From Ephydatia muelleri (taxonomy: Eukaryota; Porifera; Demospongiae; Spongillida; Spongillidae): 64,000 bases of DNA. Position 1 is the stretch's first letter. Each line of letters starts with the position of its first letter. Shown here piece after piece: positions 11,089 to 22,045 of this stretch. The notes under the pieces are model-generated. The model did no database searches. It had not been told where the DNA came from and was given only the letters and a program-made list of their open reading frames with translations. Location of the stretch: positions 29,428,898 through 29,492,897 of the forward strand of contig JABACO010000001.1 of the NCBI GenBank assembly GCA_013339895.1, read 5' to 3'. The translations under genes and the position numbers were made by a program.

Positions 11089-11345
11089 TGCCAGAATGGC
11101 TCGAGCCATTCTATTATGGCCAGTTACATTATTTGCACTGATGCCAGAATAACTCAAGCCATTCTATAGCACACTAGTGCATGACTTTATTTGCATGCCA
11201 GAATGGTTCGAGCCATTCTGGCACTACTCTATTTGCATTCTATCACGCTGCCGATTAGTTTATTTGCTTGCCAGAATGCCTCGAGCAATTCTAGCATGGC
11301 CAGTTACTTTACTTGTATTTGAGATTGGCTCAAGTCATTATAGCA
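11089..11345. repeat. Array of five degenerate hairpin units
   Basis: Each unit carries a palindrome like CCAGAATGGCTCGAGCCATT, followed by a variable spacer containing CAGTTACATTATTTGC-like sequence. Units start near 11,089, 11,142, 11,196, 11,269 and 11,318. The first four keep the central TCGAG or TCAAG and could form 10-12-bp stems. Confidence 0.7.
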
Positions 11346-11416
11346 CATATAGTTAAGAGTACTCTAATATCTATGCAGTTTGAAGCCCAACCCACGTTAC
11401 ATATTCATGTGCTCGG

Positions 11417-12141
11417 TCAATACAAAGCTTTACTTGGTGTGGGTTTGTCTACCACGGCAAGCGTTGATGACAATGATGGTATTCTAATAAGTGAAAGTGT
11501 GAAGCCTAGGATAAAAGATAAACGTATTTTAAACATGCACATACATGTAAGCCAGAAAAATGAACATTGCTCTGAATGATAATAAATAACACACTCACCC
11601 TACACTCGCATACAATCACTGCAAGACACCTACCATTGGAATCTGTGCCTGACCTGAAGCCACTACAGGTGCAGCGGCATTAAGATTTCCTTCTGTGTCA
11701 GAACTCGATGCAGGTCCCACCAACCCCAGATCCACATCCACAAGGCTTGCTAGGAGGTCCTTGTTATTTGCTCACACAGACCTCATTGGCTTCATCATGA
11801 ATGATGGAGTCCTCTATGGGGAGACCTAGGGATGAGACCCACCAGTGCTGGGTGGGGAGGAGGCCCAATAGGGAGGAGACCCACCAGTGCTGGATGGTAT
11901 TCAAAATGAGCCTCCTTGTCTTATTCGTGTTGATTAGTAGCCATCCGTAGGGTGTTTGCATTCTGAATACTGTTCGTACAAAATGATTTCAACCAGTGTA
12001 CTCACCCAATCCATCACAGCCAGGTTCATTATCATCTCAAAGGTCTTGATATGGAAGTGGATCCTCTTGGGCAGGTACATGTACATGTAGGTTAGTAGCT
12101 GGCTGGTGGTTGAGTGACTCCACCCAGTAGGTGTCTCAGCC
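11417..12141 (-). CDS. 3' exons of an unidentified spliced gene
   Basis: Three minus-strand exons splice in frame: 12,006-12,141 (45 codons, includes YLPKRIHFHIKTFEMIMNLA), 11,630-11,759 (DLLASLVDVDLGLVGPASSS and a low-complexity Ala/Gln stretch), and 11,417-11,505, ending at TGA 11,417-11,419. Boundaries are TTTTGCTAG acceptor, GTGAGT donor, AACAAG acceptor, GTGTCT donor and TTATCCTAG acceptor. The phases agree at both junctions. The first intron holds a duplicated GACCCACCAGTGCTGG segment. I do not recognise the protein. Upstream exons must exist; an ATG exon near 12,580-12,602 was considered but its phase does not fit directly. Confidence 0.5.
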
Positions 12142-12339
12142 CTAGCAAAACAAACAAGAACGAATATATATATTTCTATACCTATTTTCTAAAAAATGGA
12201 ACATGACATAATGAACGAGCGAAGCGGTAGATGGGTGAGGAGTGCACTCGCATATGCACTGTGGCTGCAGGCATAGTGAGAAACTTCCTTTTTGGATGGT
12301 AAACTTGCTGCCAGTAGGACTCTCTAGAGACACAGTCAT

Positions 12340-12465
12340 GCACACATGCTCATGCACATTCACAAACACAAACACATGCGCACACATGCACAGATATAAA
12401 CGAACTCGCACGCACACACGCAAACGAACACACACAACACACTCACACCCACACACACATGAAAG
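12340..12465. repeat. Degenerate CA microsatellite
   Basis: CA-rich sequence with interspersed ACAAACAC and ACACATGC units. The long frames through it on both strands are low complexity. Confidence 0.8.
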
Positions 12466-12935
12466 TGCTTGCTAATGTTCATAATCATGAAGCATTCCAC
12501 AATTCTTCATGCACCAATACATGCAGGTTAATTGCTTATCGTAAGATTTGACAAATGCAAGAAATAAGCACATACCCTTGTCCGAGAGTTCATCCAGCAT
12601 GGCGCTAAACAAAGCAGTGTTGCCTTATTCTAGCCGCTATTTGAATGCATCCTTTTCCTCCTAAGATGAGAACGACATGCCTCGTGTCACACCAAAAAAT
12701 ATAGACGTCGCCATTTTTAATACCATTTACGCGAACTTCCAATTTTATCGCTACAAAGGACACACTAGAATCCGGATCCATAAGAAAAATTCCAATGGCC
12801 CGATTGAATAGTGCATGTTCTCTCGAAAAATGTGACGTTGTGAGATGCCACACAAACTGACGCCATATTTGGCCGCGTAAATTTGTCGGTTGGCCGGCCA
12901 AATTGTGCAGTCTGCGATCTTTTATGCCACGTTTC

Positions 12936-13300
12936 CGCAAGCATACAAGTGCGTAATCAGTGATCTCTGAACATCTAGCTATTGCAAGCAGCATAAACCA
13001 TACTGTCCAATGAAAAAATAAAATGATGCTGTTGTGAGTTGCGTTCAATAGCCTGCGTACGTAATGATGATGATTAGTTTAGTGCGTGCATATGTTATGT
13101 TTCTCTTACCACTACAAGTCTCCAGGCACGTCTTGACTCCACATTATACAAGTACCTTGGGAAGTATGCTCCGCAAAGACCCGTCTTAAGGCCGCACACC
13201 TCGGACGCTGTACATAAGTCCCATGAAGTTGAAAGGGAGCAAACAGCGGCTATGAACTCACTGATCTCGTTCTCCTAGCTGGCAGTTCACAGTTATCGAC
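12936..13300 (-). pseudogene. Kunitz gene remnant with internal deletion
   Basis: Minus-strand sequence matches the Kunitz genes at 16,334-17,168 and 21,102-22,002. The first half of Kunitz domain 1 (EVCGL...LCGAYF) is joined within NVES directly to the last codons of domain 3 (a TGCCTGGAGACTTGT end), followed by the shared 3' flank. The deletion removes the rest of domain 1, all of domain 2, and most of domain 3. It marks a third, older unit of the tandem duplication. Confidence 0.7.
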
Positions 13301-14480
13301 ATCTAAACTGTGTACTAAATGTATACATTTAGAACACAAGCTCATTGGCTTCTGCATGGTTCAATGGTATCAAGCTGCCATGGTGTAATTGATATAGAAC
13401 ATGCTTAATGCAGTGTCTTCCTGGTACACACTGGATCGCTAGGCTTCGGGGCTTCTTGGTAGTCACTTGGCTTCTTGGTCTTCCTAGTATTACCGGATCA
13501 TTAGGGCACGCCCAACTAGTTTTATCCCTGGCTGAAAAACCAACTTGGCTTCACAACCTGATTGCAGCTGCACCGTACTGCAATTTGCATAACAGCCAGT
13601 TCCCTTTGCAAAGCCTATTTGTGAAATGAAAGGCAATGTAGTTGTAACACTCTGTACAGTGTACGTGTATTATCATCTCGGTCCCATCGGTCACTGCTTC
13701 CTCCCTACCAAATCCAGGCATACGTAAAACGCTCGCATTACATGCACGCATGCACGTTGTATCGCTCATGAATTTGTATGTTTATTAATCTTAGACTATA
13801 CATTTTTAATTGTTGTTTTGTTTGTTTCTTTTTCTAATTTTTCTATGTAGGCAAACAATCGAATGCGCATGTTTCCTCAGTTTTTGAATGATGTGACTTT
13901 GAGACACGATTTTATATTTTACTTCATGCTTGCATATGAGTTTGCTCTAACTCGTGTTAAAGAACGAGTTGCGGCCCCTGCCTGGCAGGAAATGTCCGAT
14001 TTGAGCGTTCAAAGATGGCGAACGAGCATTAACTTGAGTAGATTTATGTCACTCGTTTCCATTGGATTTTCTAAATACCCTTTCCCCATATAAAGCATTA
14101 TCTGTCTCCTGAAAGATCGATCGCCTTTTTGTGTGTCAAAACGCTCAAAGTAGCTTTTATTTATAGAAAACTCAACACCTGCCTGAAGTGTACGATCGCA
14201 AGATTAAAATTCAAACAATTTGGTGTTTGTTTGGTGAAGAGTACTATTGCAGGATAAAATCAGTTTGGTGTTTATATCCCGCCCCCTTTTTATCGCACAC
14301 ACAACGTGTTTACACTGGGCGTGGCAGGCAGACGGGAGTGTTCCAACGCTCTGTAAGCTTACCATCCAAGGCAAAGGCTGTGTAGCAGACTAAGGAGAGC
14401 ACGCGTGCTCTTTTTTTTTTTTGTTTTTAGTTTTTAGTCGAGGAAGGAGCCTACACCGTGGTCTATTCATTAGATTTTAA

Positions 14481-14883
14481 CTGTGTTGTGAAGACTGCTA
14501 CACACACATTGTAATTGTTCATCATCGACCTGCCCAGCAGATTCAGTAGATTCATCACAAACTATACTGAGGCTTCGGCATTTTACATTTGGTCTTGTGA
14601 TGCCGTTCTATGTGTCTAGAATGAGTGGGGTGTTCCCTGGAGAACGACTTGTGGCAATAATCACACCAAGCTTTATCTGCGTACCCTTTCTCCTTCGATG
14701 ATGGACCTTGAAATGAGACCAGACAGCGGATGTGTTTGTGCTACTGCTAAACCTTCGCAACGGCGTGAATCTCACAAGTTCCTGGGGATCCCACAGATCC
14801 GGGTTTGTAACAGGTATCAGCGGCTGAGCAGATGGTATAGAAATCGTTGAAACGGCTTCGTTGAGCGAAATCGTAACGTTATG
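14481..14883 (-). mobile_element. Short element with BED-type zinc finger fragment, copy 1
   Basis: The element is flanked by TAA on both sides. The inverted homologue at 20,188-20,496 sits inside a sequence that is uninterrupted in this unit (GATTTAAGGAGTAATATGG). On the minus strand it encodes WCDYCHKSF...THSRHIERHH, a C2H2 BED-finger pattern of transposase N-termini, with a frameshift before it. The 3-bp duplication is TTA/TAA. Confidence 0.55.
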
Positions 14884-15589
14884 TAATTAAAGGGCTGTGA
14901 ACGCATGACACTTTTTGCAAGCTATCTGGCAAATTAGGCGTGCATCGTGCGTGGTATGAGTATTGAGTTCTTCACAAGTCGGCAACTTCTCTCTCCCAGC
15001 TCGTCACATGAGTAGGGTTTCCCCCCTGCCCGGCAGCTGCTTTTATACAGGGCTGCCGTAGGCCGGCTAGGGGTCCGACCTGAGGCCGGCCAGCCTGGCA
15101 GGCCAAATTATTGGAAATTATAATTTTAAAATGTCAATCAATTATTTTGATTTAAGGAGTAATATGGTGCTTGACTTCGACTCCCGGAGATCAGATCAGT
15201 ATATGATGTCATGGCCTTTTTAGATCCTTTGGAATGGTGGAAACTGCATAACACATGCACAATTTCCCATTATTGCAAAGCTTGCTTGAAAGTATCTGGC
15301 TATTCCTGCATCATCCGCCCCTTCAGAGGAGTGTTTTCAGGAGTCAAGTTGATCCAGGAGCGTCTGCGATGGAGCCTACTTCCCCAACGGCTGAAGGCAT
15401 CAGTTCTCCTAAAGCATAATGCGTGAGTGCTTCGAAAGAAAGAAGCCTATGAGCACTATAGATTTGCCATTTGCTAACTGATCTGTTCTATTGCCCTTCA
15501 TAGTTATTCACATCAGTATGATTTATGATTATTTCATCATCTTCACTACACGCCTATTTTAATGTGCTTGCAGTTGTATGGCCACATAA

Positions 15590-15773
15590 CACTGCGCCAC
15601 AGCATTTAGTATGCAGAGCTGTGCAGAGTCTGCATATCAACCATATGCAGATGAGTATCATTGAAGTGTTCATATGCAGACGTCTGCATATGAACACTTC
15701 AATGATACTCATCTGCATATGGTTGATATGCAGACTCTGCACAGCTCTGCATACTAAATGCTGTGGCGCAGTG
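15590..15773. mobile_element. 184-bp palindromic MITE, Harbinger-like, copy 2
   Basis: Same length and ends as 3820-4003, with a few substitutions. It is flanked by TAA on each side. It lies in the part of duplication unit 1 that is absent from unit 2. Confidence 0.75.
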
Positions 15774-15944
15774 TAAGTAACAACGTATTGTGTAGGTTAC
15801 ACCAGGGGCTAATAAGCATACTGCTGGAGTAGTATACACCATACATGTTGCACCTTACTTTAATAGTTGAATTCTGAACAAGAAGTGTATGTGTACAAAT
15901 ATGGTAGTCATATACTGCATGCACGTATTGGTGCATGGAGGGGG

Positions 15945-16030
15945 CGTGGTCTGGCCTGACAGTCCAGGGGTCCGGCCTGACAGGTCAGGCCAAATCTCCG
16001 GCCTGTCAGGCCGGTTGGCCTTTGGCGGCC
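15945..16030. repeat. GC-rich palindromic GGCCTGACAGGCC repeat
   Basis: Overlapping inverted copies of GGCCTGACAG and CTGTCAGGCC. Related blocks occur near 15,050-15,110 and 20,705-20,775. Such blocks could form cruciforms; no function is evident. Confidence 0.6.
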
Positions 16031-16333
16031 CTGCTTTTATACCCATGCAAAACGTCGAACGTGCACCCCTCACTCCGTGACGAAATGCGTTGTATTTACT
16101 CGGCACCTCACAAGTAATTGAGATCGGCAAAACAATTATTATTACATCACGGATTGTCGCGCGATTAGATCAGTAATGATTGCGCGAAGAATTATTACAC
16201 TTTAGAAAAGCAAGCATACAAGTGCGTAATCAGTGTGTTACCTTATCTAACTACTGCATAAATCATAATATGAAAATAACGGTCCAATGATAGCATAATG
16301 ATCGAATTAAAATGATGCTGTTGAAAGTTGCTT

Positions 16334-17168
16334 TCAATAGCCTGCGTACAAAATGATGACGATTAGTTTCGAATGAAGTGAGTGCATGCATCTATTTCTT
16401 TTACCCCCACAAGTCTCCAGGCACGTCTTGACATCGTAGAATCTGTTGCTATTGCCACCACACCCTCCGTAGTAGAACGGCTCACACCTGCGGTTTTGAG
16501 CGTTATAATAGAACGCGGGAATTTTCGCGTTGCAGTGGCCCGTTTCCTTGGGTTGACTGCAGACTGCGTATTCATAGGCTACAGTGAAATCCTATACATC
16601 ACGTGCTACGGACCGCACTTACCGCACTTATTATTGCACTGGTGTTTCGAGCTGAACCTATTGGCATTGCCATAGCAACCTCCGTACACAAATCTCTCAC
16701 ATTTGCCGGAAGTGGAATTGTAGAAGAAACTGGAAATGTATGCAAGACAAGGCCCCGTTTCGGGACTCGCGTTGCACACTACTCGCGGGTCTGCGGTTGT
16801 GTACGGAATTTGCATCATATATATACAACTCAGACGCACACACGCATGCGGACTTACTGCAAGACTTCTCACATTCCTCACGTGATTTGAAATTGTTGGC
16901 GTTTCCTAAGCAACCTCCATACACGAATTGCTCGCACGCCGCTGACGCCACATTATAGAAGTACCTTATTTTATGTGCATCGCAAAGGCCTGTCTCTGAC
17001 GGCAGACCGCACACCTCGGACGCTGTACGTAAAGTCTCATGAAGTAGAAGGGGAGCAAACAGCGGCTTTGAACTCACTGATCTCGTTCCTCTGGCTGTTC
17101 ACAGCTATCGACAGAGCAGCGATGATAACGCCCACCGAGAGAGTTGCTGTGGTCTGTTTCCCTGCCAT
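16334..17168 (-). CDS. Secreted three-domain Kunitz-type serine protease inhibitor, gene 1
   Basis: Four exons splice in frame to 217 residues: 17,078-17,168 (signal peptide MAGKQTTATLSVGVIIAALS), 16,858-17,022, 16,623-16,790 and 16,334-16,563. Introns are 55, 67 and 59 bp, all phase 1 with GT-AG ends, one domain per exon. Each domain keeps six cysteines and the YGGC core. The residue after the second cysteine (reactive-site P1) is Asp in domain 1, Leu in domain 2 and Asn in domain 3, so classic trypsin inhibition is unlikely for domains 1 and 3. Kunitz domains normally block serine proteases by inserting this loop, but some act as channel blockers or are non-inhibitory. The tail after the last cysteine is about 25 residues. 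A TATA box lies upstream. Confidence 0.85.
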
Positions 17169-17212
17169 GTTATTGCCAACTCAAATGTGCTGTTCTTACT
17201 GGTGCATGAAGG

Positions 17213-17220
17213 CTATAAAT
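17213..17220 (-). promoter_or_regulatory. TATA box of Kunitz gene 1
   Basis: TATTTATA on the minus strand, about 45-50 bp before the ATG, in a block (GACAGTATTTATAGCC) conserved upstream of Kunitz gene 2. Position and conservation support a core promoter. Confidence 0.5.
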
Positions 17221-18044
17221 ACTGTCAATGGGTCCAAAATTAAGAAAATTTAATAATCACCAGAATTATATTAATGGGGTCAAATAACTAGTCGAAAATT
17301 CAGACTACTTAATGAATAATTTTTAAAGAATTTCAACTTGAATAAGGATGGTCACCATTGGAAAGCTCAATTTATCCACGGTTTCTGACTGTTTAACTAA
17401 TATGGGTACCGATGCAGTACAACATGTACAATATTATGCATTAGTGTGTTATCATCATGAACAAGTGTATACCGTATGTGTTGAGTGATACGCCCCCAGT
17501 CCTTGTGGAGTATCGGACACCATGCAAACATCCACCCCTCCCATTCTTCCCTCCTACAGTGCGAGCTCCGTACTACACCAACACATGTCATACCTTTGTG
17601 TTCCCGCCGGGCTGACGGATCAGACGACAATGGTTTAGAAAAGATTATATTTATGATGACTGCATGCACAAAGCAAGTTACTACTCGTCTGTTAGCAGTG
17701 GACTGCTCAAATGAAACGCTGTTAAAGAAGAGAGCTTATCATTTTTCTAGAGATTGTGTTGGGGATTCGGCGTGAACTTCAGTTAGTATCGGGGTACCCG
17801 AATCAATGCAACTGACAAACGATAGTGTTTGTTACTTTATGGGATGCCACATAATGCTGGAAAGCTGCTGACATCTTCCATGGAGTATCTGGCTGTGATG
17901 TAGAAGATCTTTGCATTATCACACAATCAATCACAAAATGCGCGAGAACTCCTTGTCGTTGGTCTATTGGTCAACATGTCTTTGAACTAAGAGAAAATAA
18001 ATTGAACGTGCATTTACGTGTAAGGCGAGGAAGGGGGAAAAGAG

Positions 18045-18075
18045 GGAGGGGGGGGGGGGGGGGGGGGGGGGGGGA
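18045..18075. repeat. Poly-G tract
   Basis: A run of about 28 G within duplication unit 1 that is absent from the matching place in unit 2. It is potentially quadruplex-forming and prone to length errors in assemblies. Confidence 0.85.
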
Positions 18076-19427
18076 ACTGCTCGTACGATACCAAGAAGTC
18101 ACAGAAGCCAAGTGAACTCGTACATGTACTAAGAAGATTATGTAACCAATTAAGCAAGCTCTATACCAAGAAGACCACTGGCGGTTTAAATGTCTAATCT
18201 CTGATTACACACAGTAGTGACGTCACCTACATGTATAGGCCCAATAGTTTGATAGTAACAAATCCCAGAACTCGTTACTAAGAAATAGACTCAGAAACCA
18301 AGCGAGCTTGTGCATGCAAAGGTAACTTCAGTTTGAACCAATGAAACAAGCTATATACGATGAAGACAACGTATAAGCCTTGATAAAACTGACTCAGTAC
18401 GTTGCCTGTACACTATCCTCGTGCTCCTCCGTCACCATCTGCACTGAGCGCCTAATGAAGCATCCAAGATCCAGTACAGTTTCAGGTGAGGAGAGCCATG
18501 CGATCCCTGTATGTTGAAAGTGTGCCAACTGGTGGATTGAAGATTAAAATTTGATGCTTTCTGATAGGGAAGCCATGCTTTCCAGTAATAACTGACTACC
18601 TTCATTAATTGCATATGATTGTGCACCAACTGTTCAAATTCATTCAAACATCAAATATAGAGCCACTATGTACATTCAAAAGTGTTTTATTTTTAAGGTG
18701 TGCACCATGAACCCTTTCAATGCCCATTATGTCTTCTACATGTTGAATGTTATATAGAGGCCTTTAGCCTCGGCATATACATTTTGAACACAAGCTCATT
18801 GGCTTCTGGTTCAATGGTAAGAGCTGCCATGGTTTCTTGGTATAGAGCATGCATACTTCATGCAGTGTCTTCCTGGTACACACTGGATCGCTAGGCTTCG
18901 GGTCTTCTTGGTACTCACTTGGCTTCTTGGTCTTCCTAGTATTACCGGATCATTGGGCCACGCCCAACTAGTCATGTCCCTGGCTGGAAGAGCACCACAA
19001 CCTGATTGTAGCTGCACCCAGCCCCGGATCCAGCATAGCCTTGAGGAGGGGGGGGGGGGGGGGGGCCATCGCGTATGAAATGCCGCTCCCACCCCCCCCC
19101 CCCCCCCCCCCCTCCCGAGTAACGCGCACGCGACAGACAAGGATCTACAGATTGCGTGTCGTCATACTTAAAAGTCCCGAATACTCAGTTTGTACGGACA
19201 AATGTCAACGAAGCGGTGGAGCACGACAGGGCAGGAGTGGAGTGGACCCTTTTGTCTTGATGTTCCTTGTGTTTTAGTAGAGAATGCATGCATGTGAGTG
19301 ACGAATTTTCATTTAACTTGCCGACTGCAGCCCAGTTTTCGTATATAGCCCTAAGCGGACTGCCCCCTCCCCCCCCCCCCCCCCCCCCCCCGTTGAAACA
19401 GTTTCGCATACATTGCCGTCCCTCTGG

Positions 19428-19430
<3 letters not shown>

Positions 19431-19462
<32 letters not shown>
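19431..19462. repeat. (AC)16 microsatellite
   Basis: Uninterrupted AC dinucleotide run between a C homopolymer and sequence shared with unit 1. Confidence 0.9.
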
Positions 19463-19464
<2 letters not shown>

Positions 19465-19965
19465 GTAAGAAATTCCTGGATCTGGAGCTGGCTGCAATTT
19501 GCATAACAGCTAGTTCCCTTTGCAAAGCCTATGTGTGAATGTAAGGCAATGTAGTTGTAACACTCTATACAGTGTAAATGTATTGTCATCTCGATCCCAT
19601 CGGACACTGCTTCCACCCTACCAAAACCAGTTATAACTTATAAGTAAAACGCCCGCACTACATGCTCGCATGCACGTTGCATTGCTCATAATTTGTGTGT
19701 TTATTAATCTTAGACTATTCAAGTCATTTTTGATTCAGTTTAATTGTTATTTTTATTTGTTTCTTTTTCTTATTTTTCTATGTAGCGAAAGCTAATCTGT
19801 CTATCAGTGTCAAATGCGCATGCTTCATCTGTTTTTATATGATGTGATGTTGATAAGATTTCATCATTTCATATTTTACTGTATGCATGCATATGAGTTG
19901 CTCTAACTCGTGTTAAAGAACGAGTTGCGGCCCCTGCCTGGCAGGAAATGTCCGATTTGAGCTTG

Positions 19966-20047
19966 ATTGAAATAGGCCTATATTTAGCACACTAACGTTA
20001 TAACAGTGCATGCCTGAGTGATGGGCTAAATATAGGCCTATTTCAAT
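19966..20047. mobile_element. 82-bp palindromic insertion
   Basis: Ends are ATTGAAATAGGCCTATATTT and its inverse, with an unrelated 30-bp centre. Unit 1 lacks it between TTTGAGC and the following GTCACTC block, so it inserted after the duplication. I could not define its target duplication. Confidence 0.6.
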
Positions 20048-20187
20048 TTTCCAGTCAAATTTCTGTCACTCTTGTTTCCATGCTTTTTACACCACCATTG
20101 GTCAATCCTATATACCAACCACTTTCTCGTTAGAGAATGTTTTTATTTACTTGTAATTTTAAAATGTCAATCAATTATTTCGATTTA

Positions 20188-20496
20188 CGCGTAACGTTAC
20201 GATTTCGCTCAACGAAGCCGTTTCAACGATTTCTATACCATCTGCTCAGCCGCTGAAACCAATCGATCTGCGGGATCCCCATCCGCTGTCTGGTCTCATT
20301 TCAAGGTCCATCATCGAAGGAGAAAGGGTACGCAGATAGAATTTGGTGTGATTATTGCCACAAGCCGCTCCATGGAACACTCCACTAGTACTCATTCTAG
20401 ACACATAGAACGGCATCACAAACGTAAAATGCCGAAGCCTCAGTAGTTTGTGATGAATCTACTGAATCTGCTGGGCAGGCAGTCTTCACAACACAG
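20188..20496 (+). mobile_element. Short element with BED-type zinc finger fragment, copy 2
   Basis: TTA flanks it at 20,185-20,187 and 20,497-20,499, and unit 1 shows the empty site. The sequence is the reverse complement of 14,481-14,883 with an internal deletion of about 90 bp. The finger frame is broken. Confidence 0.6.
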
Positions 20497-21101
20497 TTAA
20501 GGAGTAATATGGTACTTGACTTCGACTCCCGGAGATCAGATCAGCATATGATGTCATGGCCTCTTTAGATCCTTTGGAATGGTGGAAACTGCATAACATA
20601 TGCACTATTTCCCATTATTGCAAAGCTTGCTTGAAAGTATCTGGCTATTCCTGCATCATCCGCCCCTTCAGAGAGAGTGTTTTCAGGAGTCAAGTTGATC
20701 CAGGAGTGTTGACAGGTCAGGCCAAATCTCCGGCCTGTCCGGCCGGCCAGACAGGCCGGCTGGCCTTTGGCAGATCTGCTTTTATACCCATGCAAAACGT
20801 CGAACGTGCACCCCTCACTCCGTGACGATATGCGTTGTATTTACTCGGCACCTCGTTCTTTAACAAGTAATTGAGATCGGCATAACAATTATTATTACAT
20901 CACGGATTGTCGCGCGATTAGATCAGCTAATGATTGCGCGAATAATTATTTCAACATCTAAAAAGCAAGCATACAAGTGCGTAATCAGTGACTGTATCCC
21001 TGAACATCTAACTACTGCAAGCAGCATAAATCATAATATGAAAATAACGGTCCAATGATAGCATAATGATCGAATTAAAATGTTGCTGTTGAAAGTTGCT
21101 T

Positions 21102-22002
21102 TCAATAGCCTGCGTACAAAATGATGACGATTAGTTTCGAATGAAGTGAGTGCATGCATCTATTTCTTTTACCCCCACAAGTCTCCAGGCACGTCTTGAC
21201 ATCGTAGAATCTGTTGCTATTGCCACCACACCCTCTGTAGTAGAACGGCTCACACCTGCGGTTTTGAGCGTTATAATAGAACGCGGGAATTTTCGCCTTG
21301 CAGTAGTCGCCTATTTCCTTGGGTTGACTGCAGACTGCGTATTCATAGGCTACAGTGAAATCCTATACATCACGTGCTATGACATGAGACTGACCGCACT
21401 TATTATTGCACTGTTGCTCGGTGCCGAACCTATTGGCATTGCCTTGGCAACCTCCGTACACAAATCTCTCACATTTGCCGGAAGTGGAATTGTAGAAGAA
21501 ACTGGGAAAATATGCATAACAAGGCCCCGCTTCGGGACTCGCGTTGCACACTACTCGCGGGTCTGCGGTTGTGTGCGGAATTTGCATCATATAAACAACT
21601 CAGACGCACACACGCATTAGTCTGGGGACCAGACGACTGGCTCTGAAAGCCAGTCGTCTGGTCCCCAGACTACACACGCATGCGGACTTACTGCAAGACT
21701 TCTCGCATTCCTCACGCGATTTGAAATTGTTGGCATTTCCTAAGCAACCTCCGTACACAAATTGCTCGCACGCCGCTGACTCCACATTATAGAAGTACCT
21801 TATTATATGTGCATAGCAAGGGCCTGTCTCTGACGGCAGACCGCACACCTCGGACGCTGTACGTAAAGTCTCATGAAGTAGAAGGGGAGCAAACAGCGGC
21901 TTTGAACTCACTGATCTCGTTCTCCTGGCAGTTCACAGCTATGGACAGAACAGCGATGATAACGCCCACCAAGAGAGTTGCTGTGGCCTGTCCTCCTGCC
22001 AT
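21102..22002 (-). CDS. Secreted three-domain Kunitz-type serine protease inhibitor, gene 2
   Basis: Exons 21,912-22,002, 21,692-21,856, 21,395-21,562 and 21,102-21,334 join in frame to 218 residues with phase-1 introns. The product is a close paralogue of gene 1 made by the tandem duplication. P1 residues are Tyr in domain 1, Tyr in domain 2 and Lys in domain 3, against Asp, Leu and Asn in gene 1. Domain 3 has an extra residue before the second cysteine (GDYCKA) and YRGC in place of YGGC, a change at a normally conserved glycine. The second intron carries a 55-bp palindromic insertion but keeps its splice sites. Predicted role is extracellular protease inhibition, with chymotrypsin-like and trypsin-like specificities. 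Confidence 0.85.
21618..21672. mobile_element. 55-bp palindromic micro-element with 9-bp target duplication
   Basis: A perfect inverted repeat starting TAGTCTGGGGACC, with 25-bp arms and a 5-bp loop, is flanked by CACACGCAT at 21,609-21,617 and 21,673-21,681. The same intron of Kunitz gene 1 has the site once. Nine-base duplications are typical of Mutator-like elements. Confidence 0.75.
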
Positions 22003-22035
22003 GTTTAAATGTGCTGTTCTATACTGGTGCATGAA

Positions 22036-22045
22036 GGCTATATAT
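22036..22045 (-). promoter_or_regulatory. TATA box of Kunitz gene 2
   Basis: AAATATATAG on the minus strand in the same block and at similar distance from the ATG as in gene 1. Confidence 0.5.

Larger units (their letters stand above)
13330..18430 (+). repeat. Segmental duplication unit 1
   Basis: The unit recurs at 18,785-22,480. Shared landmarks in the same order are a CTCATTGGCTTCTG block, CTGGATCGCTAGGCTTCGG, a TCTATGTAG region, the AGTAATATGGT block, a GGCCTGACAGG repeat, the three-domain Kunitz gene, and a final ACTGCTCGTACG to TCCTCGTGCTCCTC block. The copies differ by insertions, deletions and microsatellite length. Confidence 0.8.

Noticed and set aside
11089-11345. CRISPR-like array
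   Set aside because: The repeats are palindromic and diverged, the spacers are partly conserved, the context is eukaryotic, and there are no cas genes.
12580-12602. ATG exon (MLDELSDK) as first exon of the gene at 11,417-12,141
   Set aside because: It has a good donor (GTATGT) but ends in the wrong phase for the exon at 12,006-12,141. An unseen intermediate exon would be needed.
12605-13048. 147-codon minus-strand frame
   Set aside because: Its first third lies in a segment that is non-coding 3' flank in the intact Kunitz paralogues (for example 16,200-16,340), and the rest has no recognisable domain.
15525-15776. Identical peptides on both strands at 15.5-15.8 kb and 3.8-4.0 kb
   Set aside because: They are translations of the 184-bp palindromic MITE.
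16382-21620. Plus-strand frames opposite the Kunitz genes (about 90-156 codons)
   Set aside because: They are antisense shadows of real exons. The minus strand has the domains, splice sites and signal peptide.
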